Below, one piece after another: positions 47,688 to 57,821 of a stretch of 64,000 nt of DNA. The position numbers were made by a program, and so were the translations under genes. The stretch comes from an uncultured Clostridia bacterium (GTDB lineage Bacteria > Bacillota > Clostridia > TANB77 > CAG-508), in NCBI GenBank assembly GCA_934141445.1, contig CAKPCF010000004.1, positions 27,014 to 91,013 on the forward strand, written 5' to 3'. A model generated the notes under the pieces. It did no database searches. It saw only the letters and a program-made list of their open reading frames with translations, and was not told the origin of the DNA. Position 1 is the first letter of the stretch. Each line of letters starts with the position of its first letter.

Positions 47688-48710
47688 TTACAAAAGTTCT
47701 TTTTTATTTTTCTTTCTACCATATTCTTCTTTCATCTTTTGTTTATTCTCGTTTGAATATCCTAAAAGAATTTCTGAATTTTTATTAGCAATTGTATTCC
47801 ATATCTCTTCAAACAATTCTTTTCTTGACTTTGTAATCATTTGAAATGTTGCAATTGTACTTAGTTTACCATCATTTGTCATTATATTTATAGTTTCATA
47901 AGCTTTAACGAAGTTAACTCTTTGTACGAATTTATACATCCAAACAACATCTTTGTATGGAATCGCTTTAAAATTTCCAGAAAATTGTATAATATAATTT
48001 TCTGTTAAGCATAAATGTTGCTTATCATAGTAAAAAGCACTTGCACTATTCATTTCATCATCTAATAAATTGATATCTTCTTCACTTAATTTATTTATGC
48101 TTCTATTATATTTTATTTTTAAAACTAAGGCTATTACAAAATATATTATACCTATTATTCCGACTAATGCTCCAAATGCAAAATATGTATCATTTGCTTC
48201 TGTAAATTCTGTTGTAGCATCTAAATAAACAGTTCCAAAATAACTTTTAGCTTCATCTTCTGAAATTTTATTTTCTTCATCTAAAGTCTCATTATAAGTT
48301 TCAAGTGCATATTCTAATATATTATCTGATATTGCTTTAGTAATTCCATCTATTCTAATAGGTGTAGTTTCAATATCTTCTCTATCTAATTCGTTAAATT
48401 GTTCATCTGTTAAATATACAATATATAAATATTTCCCATCTGTTATTAAATAATATTTATTGCTTGTTTCTGATTCTTCTGCAAAAACATAAGGAATTAC
48501 AGCTACATTTACATATGACTTTTTATCTGTATTTTCTTGTTCCATTATAACATCATTTAAATATTTTTTGTTTTCCTCTTCTTTTGCATCATTGCTACTA
48601 GCATATACAAATAAAACTACAGCAACAATAATAATTAGTATAGAAATAATTAAATTTCTATTTTTCTTTTTTGCTTCTTTTTGTACGTTCTCATTTCTAA
48701 ATTTTAACAT
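47688..48710 (-). CDS. Two-helix membrane protein with a C-terminal PH-like domain
   Basis: 340 residues. Helix 1 at about 22-40 (IISILIIIVAVVLFVYASS), a soluble outside domain rich in Glu/Asp, helix 2 at about 177-198 (FGALVGIIGIIYFVIALVLKI), then a cytoplasmic domain with YYDKQHLCLTENYIIQFSGNFKAIPYKDVVWMYKFV and TINIMTNDGKLSTIATF, which has the feel of a bacterial PH/YcxB-like domain. I have no confident family name. GGGG lies eight bases before ATG 48710. Confidence 0.65.
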   Translation of the reverse strand: MLKFRNENVQKEAKKKNRNLIISILIIIVAVVLFVYASSNDAKEEENKKYLNDVIMEQENTDKKSYVNVAVIPYVFAEESETSNKYYLITDGKYLYIVYLTDEQFNELDREDIETTPIRIDGITKAISDNILEYALETYNETLDEENKISEDEAKSYFGTVYLDATTEFTEANDTYFAFGALVGIIGIIYFVIALVLKIKYNRSINKLSEEDINLLDDEMNSASAFYYDKQHLCLTENYIIQFSGNFKAIPYKDVVWMYKFVQRVNFVKAYETINIMTNDGKLSTIATFQMITKSRKELFEEIWNTIANKNSEILLGYSNENKQKMKEEYGRKKNKKELL

Positions 48711-48799
48711 TTTTATATCCCCTTTATTAAAATAAACTAGATTGAATACAATTTTATTTTACCATTTATTAAATCATATATCAACCACTTTTTTTCCAG

Positions 48800-48900
48800 A
48801 AAAAAAGCAGGATTACCTGCCTATATTTTTCTATTTCAAATAATTCTACTATTTCATTAAGTGTTTTATTTTCTAATGAATTATACCAATCCATTTCTCT
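48800..48900 (-). ncRNA. Candidate small RNA of about 90-100 nt
   Basis: An extended -10 box (TGG-TATAAT, -10 at 48903-48908 on the minus strand) is followed by a short segment ending in a strong terminator (GCAGG-ATTA-CCTGC with a T-run, 48801-48820). Inside, ATAATTCATTA pairs with TAATGA...GAATTAT across a loop. A 37-codon frame (48894-48781) reads through the terminator and has no ribosome site, so an RNA fits better. This and the tcdA terminator explain the 48711-49039 gap. No known RNA family recognised. Confidence 0.35.
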
Positions 48901-48999
48901 ATATTATACCATATATTTTTCCAAAAAAGAAAGTATATATACTAATAGCATTATTTAGTTTCCAAAAAAGATATATGTCATTTTTCTCAAACGTAATAA

Positions 49000-49026
49000 A
49001 AAAAGTGACTATTATAGCCACTAAAT
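49000..49026 (-). terminator. Terminator of the suf-mnmA-tcdA operon
   Basis: Minus-strand AGTG-G-CTAT-A-ATAG-T-CACT stem followed by seven Ts, just after the tcdA stop. Confidence 0.85.
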
Positions 49027-49039
49027 TATATATATCCAA

Positions 49040-49798
49040 TTATTCTTCATAACCTATTATGTCTTTAATTACTTCTCCTGCAATTATTAAACCAGCAACT
49101 GATGGTACGAAAGATATACTGCCCGGAATTTGATTCTTAGCTGTACATTTTCTTTTTGTTCCTGGTGGACATATACAATGATTTTTACAACTAATTTCCT
49201 CTGTTTCTTTTGGTTTTATTGGTACTTCTTTTGAATAAACCACCTTTAATTTTTTTATTCCTCTAGCTTTTAATTCTTTTCTCATAACTTTTGCAAGTGG
49301 ACATACACTAGTTTTGTATATATCTGTTACTTCAAATCTTGTAGGGTCTAATTTATTTCCTGTTCCCATACTTGAAATGATTGGAATATTTAGCTTATTT
49401 GCCCTCATTATTAATTCTATTTTTGCAGTTACTGTATCAACACTATCAACTACATAAGATACACTTTCATCTAAGATTTCCTTGCTGTCTGGCATAAAGA
49501 ATTCTTTATATGTTTCTACATTAGCTTTTGGGTTTATATCCAATATTCTTTCTTTTGCAACATCTACTTTATATTTTCCTATTGTTTTATATGTAGCAAT
49601 TATTTGTCTATTCAAATTTGTCAAACAAACTTTATCATCATCTACAATTATAAAATTTTGCACTCCTGCTCTTGCTAAAGATTCTACAACAAAAGAACCT
49701 ACTCCACCAACACCAAATATAGCTACTTTTGCATTATTTAATTTTTCTATTGATTCTTTTCCTATTAGTAATTCTGTTCTAGAAAATTGATTTTGCAT
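49040..49798 (-). CDS. tcdA: tRNA threonylcarbamoyladenosine dehydratase (TcdA/CsdL, ThiF-like)
   Basis: 252 residues. E1-like adenylation fold: SRTELLIGKESIEKLNNAKVAIFGVGGVGSFVVESLARAGVQNFIIVDDDKVCLTNLNRQI (ATP loop and N..RQ), VVDSVDTVTAKIELI, ISSMGTGNKLDPTRFEVTDIYKTSVCPLAKVMRKELKARGI and PGTKRKCTAKNQIPGSISFVPSVAGLIIAGEVI. This is the TcdA signature; the enzyme cyclises t6A37 to ct6A in tRNAs reading ANN codons. E. coli TcdA works with CsdA/CsdE sulfur transfer, so its place after sufS, sufU and mnmA is fitting. The frame is open to 49900 but M49798 with GGAA starts the family's usual N terminus. Confidence 0.92.
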   Translation of the reverse strand: MQNQFSRTELLIGKESIEKLNNAKVAIFGVGGVGSFVVESLARAGVQNFIIVDDDKVCLTNLNRQIIATYKTIGKYKVDVAKERILDINPKANVETYKEFFMPDSKEILDESVSYVVDSVDTVTAKIELIMRANKLNIPIISSMGTGNKLDPTRFEVTDIYKTSVCPLAKVMRKELKARGIKKLKVVYSKEVPIKPKETEEISCKNHCICPPGTKRKCTAKNQIPGSISFVPSVAGLIIAGEVIKDIIGYEE

Positions 49799-49862
49799 TT
49801 TAAATTTATTCCTTTCTCGTTTTATATTCAAAAATAAACTCTTTATTGCATACTTCTTATAT

Positions 49863-50927
<1,065 letters not shown>

Positions 50928-50931
50928 CTTT

Positions 50932-51375
50932 CTAGTTTTTCTTTTCTCTTTTTTCTAATATATCGTCTAAAGTATGCCATGCAAGTAATGCACATTTTAC
51001 TCTAGCTGGCATGTGAGAAACATTTTTAAAAGCAATTGCATCTTCCAACTTCTTTAATTCTTCATCACTTACTGCTTCTCTTTTAATCATGTCTATAAAT
51101 ACTTTTATAATCTCTTTTGCCTCTTCTACAGTTTTTCCTTTTAAAGTATCAATCATTATTGATGTAGAAGCTTGTGAAATTGCACATCCATGACCAGAAA
51201 AAGCCATATCTAAAATTTTATCTCCATCCATTTTTACTTCAATGGAAATTTCATCACCACAATTAGGATTATGTCCTAATTCTTCATAATCATATTTATC
51301 TAAATGCTTTTTATTATATGAATTCATACTATGTTCCATAATAAGTTCATTGTATACATCATCTAAATCATCCAC
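50932..51375 (-). CDS. sufU: Iron-sulfur assembly scaffold / sulfur-transfer protein SufU
   Basis: 147 residues, IscU-like fold. NPNCGDEISIEVKMDGDKI (first Cys, after GHN), FSGHGCAISQASTSIMIDTLKGKT (second Cys) and PARVKCALLAWHTLDDIL (third Cys), the SufU pattern with the extended segment between Cys 2 and Cys 3. In Firmicutes SufU takes sulfur from SufS through a zinc site. It begins at GTG 51375 with GAGGGGG eight bases before, 23 bases after sufS. Confidence 0.96.
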   Translation of the reverse strand: MDDLDDVYNELIMEHSMNSYNKKHLDKYDYEELGHNPNCGDEISIEVKMDGDKILDMAFSGHGCAISQASTSIMIDTLKGKTVEEAKEIIKVFIDMIKREAVSDEELKKLEDAIAFKNVSHMPARVKCALLAWHTLDDILEKREKKN

Positions 51376-51398
51376 TTTATTTGCCCCCTCGAATTATT

Positions 51399-52625
<1,227 letters not shown>

Positions 52626-52692
52626 ATATACTCCTTATACAACGAACAAATTGCTCATTATAATTTTATTATCTCTTTATATTATCCATTTA

Positions 52693-53847
52693 TTAGTCTA
52701 ATCTATTATCAATTTCTCTTAAAATCTCATTTTTCAAATCTTCTTTTGTAATTGTATCTAAAATTTTATTAAATTTAGCTCTTACTATCAATTTCATTGC
52801 TTCTTTTTTAGTAAATCCTCTACTCATTATATAAAAAAGCTCTTTATTTCCAAGTTTTCCAGCAGCCGTACTATGATTACCTTCAACATCTTCCTCTTCA
52901 CAAAGAAGCATTGGTAATGCAATAGCTTTAGCCGTATCTGAAAGTAACATACAAAATTCATTTTCATTTCCTTTAGATTTTTTTGCCCCTCTTTTAAAAT
53001 CTAAAGTTCCTTTGAAATGTTTTCTACTATTTCCATTTAAAGCTCCTTGAACTTCTATATTCATATTAGACTTTTTACCACGAAGAGTTCCTATATAATT
53101 CAAATCAAATAATTGCTCTCCCTTACCTAAATAAATTGAATTCAATTCATTATTTGAAGCTTCTCCAACCAAATTTGAAAAATAATTTGTAATGCTATTT
53201 TTTCCTCCAAAGTCAACAATACAAAAATCTAAATTAGCATTATCATCAATTTCATTTTCTATGCTTAAAAAATTCTGAGATACTTCATTTAATAAGTTTA
53301 TAACTGTTACTTTAATGTCTGAATTGTGTTTTGCATATACTCTAACACTTCCATTGTGATAATAGCCGTTTTCTACTACATTCCTGTTTGTTTCATTTTC
53401 TTTAGAATTGCCTTGTTTTGAACAAGTTGTATTTGCACAACCTGTATTATTACAAGATTTATCTTGTGAAGAACTATATTTAATAAAAATATTTGCTTTA
53501 CTTCCTTCTTCTGCAATTATTTCTATATTATCTATTAAAGCTCTATTTTCTTCATTAAAATCAAATTCAATAACTGATTCTTTTTCAGAAACTCCACTAA
53601 TATGCAATTTAATTTTTTTATTTGCGTTTTTTCTTATTTGTTCTTCTAGTAAATTGCCTAATCCATAAGTAAGTTTAACATCTGAAATTGCTTCACTAAT
53701 TTGAATTTTTTCATTATCAATATCTAGCAAAGTTGAATTAAAATCAGCTTTACCATCTTGCATTTCCAAATCTTTTATTATGATATTATTACAGTTAAAA
53801 TTTTTTGCTGTTCTAACTGGTGTTTCATTTAATCTTAAATCTGGCAT
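52693..53847 (-). CDS. sufD: SufD-like Fe-S assembly protein with a cysteine-rich insertion
   Basis: 384 residues, beta-helix SufBD family; C-terminal region MLLCEEEDVEGNHSTAAGKLGNKELFYIMSRGFTKKEAMKLIVRAKFNKIL is the SufD end, including the SufBD GNH(S/A)A(S/T) motif. It partners SufB in the SufBC2D scaffold. Unusual: between about residues 128 and 160 a hydrophilic loop carries three cysteines spaced CxxxxCxxxxC (132, 137, 142), in a place where the core strands are normally joined by short turns. Start ATG 53847. Confidence 0.92.
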   Translation of the reverse strand: MPDLRLNETPVRTAKNFNCNNIIIKDLEMQDGKADFNSTLLDIDNEKIQISEAISDVKLTYGLGNLLEEQIRKNANKKIKLHISGVSEKESVIEFDFNEENRALIDNIEIIAEEGSKANIFIKYSSSQDKSCNNTGCANTTCSKQGNSKENETNRNVVENGYYHNGSVRVYAKHNSDIKVTVINLLNEVSQNFLSIENEIDDNANLDFCIVDFGGKNSITNYFSNLVGEASNNELNSIYLGKGEQLFDLNYIGTLRGKKSNMNIEVQGALNGNSRKHFKGTLDFKRGAKKSKGNENEFCMLLSDTAKAIALPMLLCEEEDVEGNHSTAAGKLGNKELFYIMSRGFTKKEAMKLIVRAKFNKILDTITKEDLKNEILREIDNRLD

Positions 53848-53925
53848 ATTTTTATCCCTTCATTTTTATTATTAAATTTATATTTGTAAAATTATTTAAG
53901 CTTTATTATTTAACAAATATAATTT

Positions 53926-55326
53926 TTATCCAATTGCTCCATCTAATTCTAGATTTATTAAGTTATTCATTTCTACTGCATATTCTACTGGTAATTCTTT
54001 AGAAATTGGATATGCAAAGCCTCTAACAATCATAGCTTTTGCATCTTCTTCAGACAAACCTCTACTCATTAAATAGAAAATTGCTTTATCGCTTATTTTT
54101 CCGATTTTAGCTTCGTGTGAAAATTCTACTTCATCTGTTCTTATATCATTTACTGGTATTGTGTCTGATTTTGATATATCATCAAGCATTAAAGATTCAC
54201 AAGATACTGAACATTTTGAATTTTTAGCATTTTCATTTACTCTTACAAGAGATCTGTAAGTACAAACTCCACCATTTTTTGAGATAGATTTAGCATTTAC
54301 CACACTTGAAGTATTTTTAGCATTGTGAACAACTTTAAATCCATTGTCTAAATTTTGTCCTTTACCAGCAAATGAAATACCAGTAAATTCTGTTTTAGAA
54401 CCTTCTCCATTTAATATACTCATTGGATATAACATTGAAATTTTTGAACCAAATGAACCAGAAACCCAATCCATTTTTGCATTTTTTCCAACAATTGCTT
54501 TCTTTGTATTTAGGTTAAGCATATTTTTTGACCAGTTCTCTATTGTTGAATATCTTAAATAAGCATTATCTTTAACATAAAGTTCAACACAGCCTGCATG
54601 TAAATTTACTTTATTGTATTTTGGGGCTGAACAGCCCTCTATAAAGTGTAAACTAGCTCCTTCATCTACAATTATAAGTGTATGCTCAAATTGACCAGAT
54701 TCAGGTGAATTAAGTCTAAAATATGATTGTAATGGAATATCAACTTTTACGCCCTTTGGAACATATACAAATGAACCTCCTGACCAAACAGCTGCATGAA
54801 GTGCAACAAATTTATGGTCATATACTGGAACGCATTTCATAAAATGTTCTTTAACAATTTCTGGATACTCTCTAACTGCTGTTTCCATATCAGTATATAT
54901 AACACCTTGCTTTATTAAATCTTCTTTCATACTATGGTATACAACTTCTGAATCATACTGTGCACCAACACCAGCCAAAGAAGTTTTTTCTGCATCTGGA
55001 ATTCCTAGTTTATCAAAAGTATTTTTTATGTCCTCTGGTACATCATCCCAAGAACTATTTAACTTTGTTTTTGGTCTTACATAAGTTGCTATTTCATTCA
55101 TATCTAGTTCTGATAAGTCTGGTCCCCATGTTGGAAGTTCTAGTTCATTATATACATCTAGAGCTTTTAATCTTAGCTCTCTCATCCAGTCTGGATCATG
55201 CTTTTGATTAGAAATTTCGTTTATAATTTCTCTTGTAAGCCCCTTTTTTATTTTAAAGTCATATTCGTCTTTATTTTTTATATCATATATGTTTCTATCT
55301 ATTTCATCTACTTGAGTTTTTGACAT
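53926..55326 (-). CDS. sufB: Fe-S cluster assembly scaffold SufB
   Basis: 466 residues. NQKHDPDWMRELRLKALDVYNELELPTWGPDLSELDMNEIATYVRP, VGAQYDSEVVYHSMKEDLIKQGVIYTDMETAVREYPEIVKEHF, LHAAVWSGGSFVYVPKGVKVDIPLQSYFRLN, QFEHTLIIVDEGASLHFIEGCSAPKYN, SGSFGSKISMLYP and C-terminal EVEFSHEAKIGKISDKAIFYLMSRGLSEEDAKAMIVRGF, all standard SufB blocks. AAAGGA lies eight bases before ATG 55326. Confidence 0.98.
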   Translation of the reverse strand: MSKTQVDEIDRNIYDIKNKDEYDFKIKKGLTREIINEISNQKHDPDWMRELRLKALDVYNELELPTWGPDLSELDMNEIATYVRPKTKLNSSWDDVPEDIKNTFDKLGIPDAEKTSLAGVGAQYDSEVVYHSMKEDLIKQGVIYTDMETAVREYPEIVKEHFMKCVPVYDHKFVALHAAVWSGGSFVYVPKGVKVDIPLQSYFRLNSPESGQFEHTLIIVDEGASLHFIEGCSAPKYNKVNLHAGCVELYVKDNAYLRYSTIENWSKNMLNLNTKKAIVGKNAKMDWVSGSFGSKISMLYPMSILNGEGSKTEFTGISFAGKGQNLDNGFKVVHNAKNTSSVVNAKSISKNGGVCTYRSLVRVNENAKNSKCSVSCESLMLDDISKSDTIPVNDIRTDEVEFSHEAKIGKISDKAIFYLMSRGLSEEDAKAMIVRGFAYPISKELPVEYAVEMNNLINLELDGAIG

Positions 55327-55378
55327 ACAACTTTCCTTTCTCATTTAATTTATTTTAAGTTTTCATTTACTCTATAAA

Positions 55379-56119
55379 TTATTTTCTATATTGTGAATAT
55401 CCATTTTCCTCAATTTCACTTGCTAATTCCTGTGTTCCTGTTTTTACAATTTTACCATCTACTAAAATATGAACATAGTCTACTTTTAAGCTATGAAGTA
55501 TTTTTGTATTATGAGTTATAATTAAAACTGCATTATTTTCATTTTTAAACATTTCAATTCCTTTAGATACTGTTTTAATTGCATCAACATCTAATCCTGA
55601 ATCAGTTTCATCTAATATAGCCAATTTAGGATTTAATACAAGCATTTGCAAAATTTCGTTTTTCTTTTTTTCTCCACCAGAAAAACCAACATTTAAGCTT
55701 CTTTCCATATTCTTTGGATTCATTTTTAATTCTTCCATATATTTTTTTAATTCATCTTTAAAAGCAAATATTTTAACTGGCTCTCCTGTAATTTTATTCT
55801 TAGCATATTTTAAGAAATTTGTAACAGAAACCCCTGGAATCTCTTCTGGAAGCTGAAAAGACATAAATACACCTTTTCTAGCTATTTCATCTGTTTTTAA
55901 ATTTGTAATATCTTCGCCATCAAATAGTATTGACCCTTGTGTTTTTGTATATTCTGGGTTATTTAAAATTGCATTTGCAGTAGTAGTTTTTCCAGAACCA
56001 TTTGGTCCCATTATTACATGAATTTCACCTTTTTTAATATTCAAATTTATTCCTCTTAAAATTTCTTTTTCACCTGCTGAAACACACAAGTCTTTTATTT
56101 GTAGTAATTCATTTTCCAT
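55379..56119 (-). CDS. sufC: Fe-S assembly ATPase SufC
   Basis: 246 residues, ABC ATPase: LQIKDLCVSAGEKEILRGINLNIKKGEIHVIMGPNGSGKTTTANAIL (Walker A), GVFMSFQLPEEIPGVSVTNFL (Q-loop), NVGFSGGEKKKNEILQMLVLNPKLAILDETDSGLDVDAIKTVSKGI (signature with the SufC-type FSGGEKKKNEI, Walker B LAILDETDSGLD) and the His switch ITHNTKIL. Drives SufBC2D cluster assembly. Starts four bases after the regulator's stop. Confidence 0.98.
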   Translation of the reverse strand: MENELLQIKDLCVSAGEKEILRGINLNIKKGEIHVIMGPNGSGKTTTANAILNNPEYTKTQGSILFDGEDITNLKTDEIARKGVFMSFQLPEEIPGVSVTNFLKYAKNKITGEPVKIFAFKDELKKYMEELKMNPKNMERSLNVGFSGGEKKKNEILQMLVLNPKLAILDETDSGLDVDAIKTVSKGIEMFKNENNAVLIITHNTKILHSLKVDYVHILVDGKIVKTGTQELASEIEENGYSQYRK

Positions 56120-56123
56120 TGAT

Positions 56124-56579
56124 TTATTCCTTTCTAGGTGCAGATGTTCTTTTTACACAGCATCTACATTTTTCTTGATTTATATCGTAATTGCAATTAA
56201 GTTCTCTTAAACCTAATACATTATGTACATATTTGGCAAGTTTATTTATAGTTTCATCTGTTGTAACAAATTTTATTTTTTCCGCTTCATCTTTTGCTTC
56301 TTTTTCGTTCAAATCTAATACATCTTTTAAAAATAAGTACACAATATCGTAAGCTTCTAAAATTTTTTGTGCCAAAGCATTTCCTTCATCTGTTAATTCT
56401 ATTATTCCATAAGTTTCATATTTTACAAGATTTTCTTCTTTTAAATTATTTAAAGCTTTATTTACACTAGGCTTTGTACAATTCATTTTATTAGCAATAT
56501 CTGTAACCCTTATATTTCCATTTTGTTTTTGCAACAAATACATCGTTTTCAAATATTCTTCTGATGACTTAGAAACCAT
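56124..56579 (-). CDS. DtxR/MntR-like transcription regulator heading the suf operon
   Basis: 151 residues. N-terminal winged helix SEEYLKTMYLLQKQNGNIRVTDIANKMNCTKPSVNKALNNLKEENLVKYETYGIIELTDEGNALAQKIL matches the DtxR/MntR DNA-binding domain. The second domain is shortened and lacks the usual dense metal ligands. The tail CNYDINQEKCRCCVKR carries four cysteines that could bind a cluster or metal. The operator palindrome at its own promoter (56594-56611) and its position first in the operon suggest autoregulated control of Fe-S synthesis. GGAG precedes ATG 56579. Confidence 0.8.
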   Translation of the reverse strand: MVSKSSEEYLKTMYLLQKQNGNIRVTDIANKMNCTKPSVNKALNNLKEENLVKYETYGIIELTDEGNALAQKILEAYDIVYLFLKDVLDLNEKEAKDEAEKIKFVTTDETINKLAKYVHNVLGLRELNCNYDINQEKCRCCVKRTSAPRKE

Positions 56580-56593
56580 TATATTCTCCTTTT

Positions 56594-56611
56594 TGTTAAC
56601 TACGGTTAACA
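56594..56611. promoter_or_regulatory. Perfect palindromic operator at the suf promoter
   Basis: TGTTAAC-TACG-GTTAACA, a perfect 7-4-7 dyad directly after the -10 box and covering the likely transcription start. It is a natural site for the DtxR-like protein encoded next. Confidence 0.8.
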
Positions 56612-56639
56612 TTATAATACTTTAGTATATGTTTGTCAA
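56611..56639 (-). promoter_or_regulatory. Sigma-A promoter of the suf-mnmA-tcdA operon
   Basis: Perfect consensus on the minus strand: TTGACA (56634-56639), 17-base spacer, TATAAT (56611-56616). The spacer itself contains a near palindrome ATACT-TT-AGTAT. Such a strong promoter fits a repressible operon. Confidence 0.9.
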
Positions 56640-56685
56640 GGCTAACATATTAAAAAGAATAAAAGTTGATTATGATAAATTCAAA

Positions 56686-56760
56686 ATAAAAAGCCGTATG
56701 GCTCTAATTCGACTGCTTCACGCAGTTTCATTAAAGCCACACAGCTTTCTTGTAAATCTG
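56686..56760 (-). terminator. Branched terminator of cassette B
   Basis: Minus-strand outer stem AAGC-T-GT-G-TGGCT-T-TAAT paired with ATTA-G-AGCCA-T-AC-G-GCTT, enclosing an inner hairpin ACTGC-GTGAA-GCAGT, then TTTTTATTTT. A larger and more structured terminator than those of the AT-rich core genes. Confidence 0.8.
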
Positions 56761-56782
56761 AAGTTTCAGATTTTACAGTTTT

Positions 56783-57601
56783 TTATTCATCATTCGCCTC
56801 CGATTCATCGTAAAATACATCTTCCAAATTCTTCAAAGCCGTTTCTTTATTCTCAGCCAATTCGCTTTGGAACTTATCGTATAATTCAAGGGCAGAAATT
56901 GCCATTTGAATTTCCGCATCAGTCGGCTTTTCCAGCGAAAACCAGCCAAGATACTTATACAAATCATTGACATAAATCATTGCGTAGATACCGCATGTCA
57001 CGAAATACAAAAAAATCACTTTTGTATCTGTTACACCAATCAAATTCAGTATCATGCCCATAAAGCCAAATACAATAAGTGCTTGGATACATCCAATGTT
57101 TCTCACATCTCCGCATTTAGCGGAAAATCTGCTTGCCTTCTTCACTTCCAACACAGTTGGAATTCTCTTAAGCTTATGATAGGCATTGATAGCCTTATGT
57201 TCAGCACAGTGCTTTCGATTACTCGATGCACTAGAGATGCTAAAACGAAACCAGAACCGTTCCAAAAACTTGGCAATCGAGCAATGATATAACATCGCAT
57301 CGACCGCTACAATTACTGCCACTGCAATGAAACAGCAATTTACGTTTTTGTATGGCATCATCCATGCACCAACTCCCAACAAAAGTATGGTTAAGATAGC
57401 CATCAAGCGTGCCTTCATATACTTAATTCTTGTTTTATGATCTGGCACTCTATAGTTTGGTCCGATATTCAGAACCCGTATACGATGCACCTCAACTGCA
57501 CCATCCGTTTTTTCTGCTTTAGCGCCATACAAAACGCCATCTACGTCCCTGCTAAATGCAATTGAATTGTAGTCGGAAAAACCTCTGTTGATTACAAACA
57601 T
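56783..57601 (-). CDS. YqhQ-like (DUF1385-related) membrane protein, cassette B
   Basis: 272 residues, four membrane helices in two pairs. Between them, CAEHKAINAYHKLKRIPTVLEVKKASRFSAKCGDV resembles the YqhQ/DUF1385 core (HgAEHK.i.ayE.g..ltvE.vk..sr.H.RCG), though several positions differ. The gene is visibly less AT-rich than its neighbours and uses CGG for arginine twice (FLERFWF, HRIRVL), unlike the core genes. AGAGAGG lies nine bases before ATG 57601; the frame to 57628 is not preferred. It has its own promoter, long leader and terminator, between the suf operon and an acyl-CoA synthetase gene. Confidence 0.6.
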   Translation of the reverse strand: MFVINRGFSDYNSIAFSRDVDGVLYGAKAEKTDGAVEVHRIRVLNIGPNYRVPDHKTRIKYMKARLMAILTILLLGVGAWMMPYKNVNCCFIAVAVIVAVDAMLYHCSIAKFLERFWFRFSISSASSNRKHCAEHKAINAYHKLKRIPTVLEVKKASRFSAKCGDVRNIGCIQALIVFGFMGMILNLIGVTDTKVIFLYFVTCGIYAMIYVNDLYKYLGWFSLEKPTDAEIQMAISALELYDKFQSELAENKETALKNLEDVFYDESEANDE

Positions 57602-57704
57602 GAATAAAAACCTCTCTCTTGTATTCAAGTGTTAGCTACTTGAAATGTGTAAATAAGCGTACAAAGCTCCTTTCCAAGATTTGTCTATAATTTGACATAC
57701 ATAA

Positions 57705-57733
57705 ATTATAGCACCTGTTCTAGCTTATGTCAA
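57705..57733 (-). promoter_or_regulatory. Sigma-A promoter of cassette B
   Basis: Minus-strand TTGACA (57728-57733), 17-base spacer, TATAAT (57705-57710), extended by TGC. Leader of about 100 bases precedes the start; a second GGAG at about 57665-57672 lies within it without a start codon. Confidence 0.85.
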
Positions 57734-57821
57734 CTTATAGTGTTTGATTTTTATTTATATTTCAATGACTAAAAGTAATTCTTTTCGACATTATTCTTCT
57801 TTTTATATTATATAAATTGAT

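Noticed and set aside
48781..48894. 37-codon minus-strand frame in the gap before tcdA
   Set aside because: It has no ribosome site and its last third is a terminator hairpin; an RNA is more likely.
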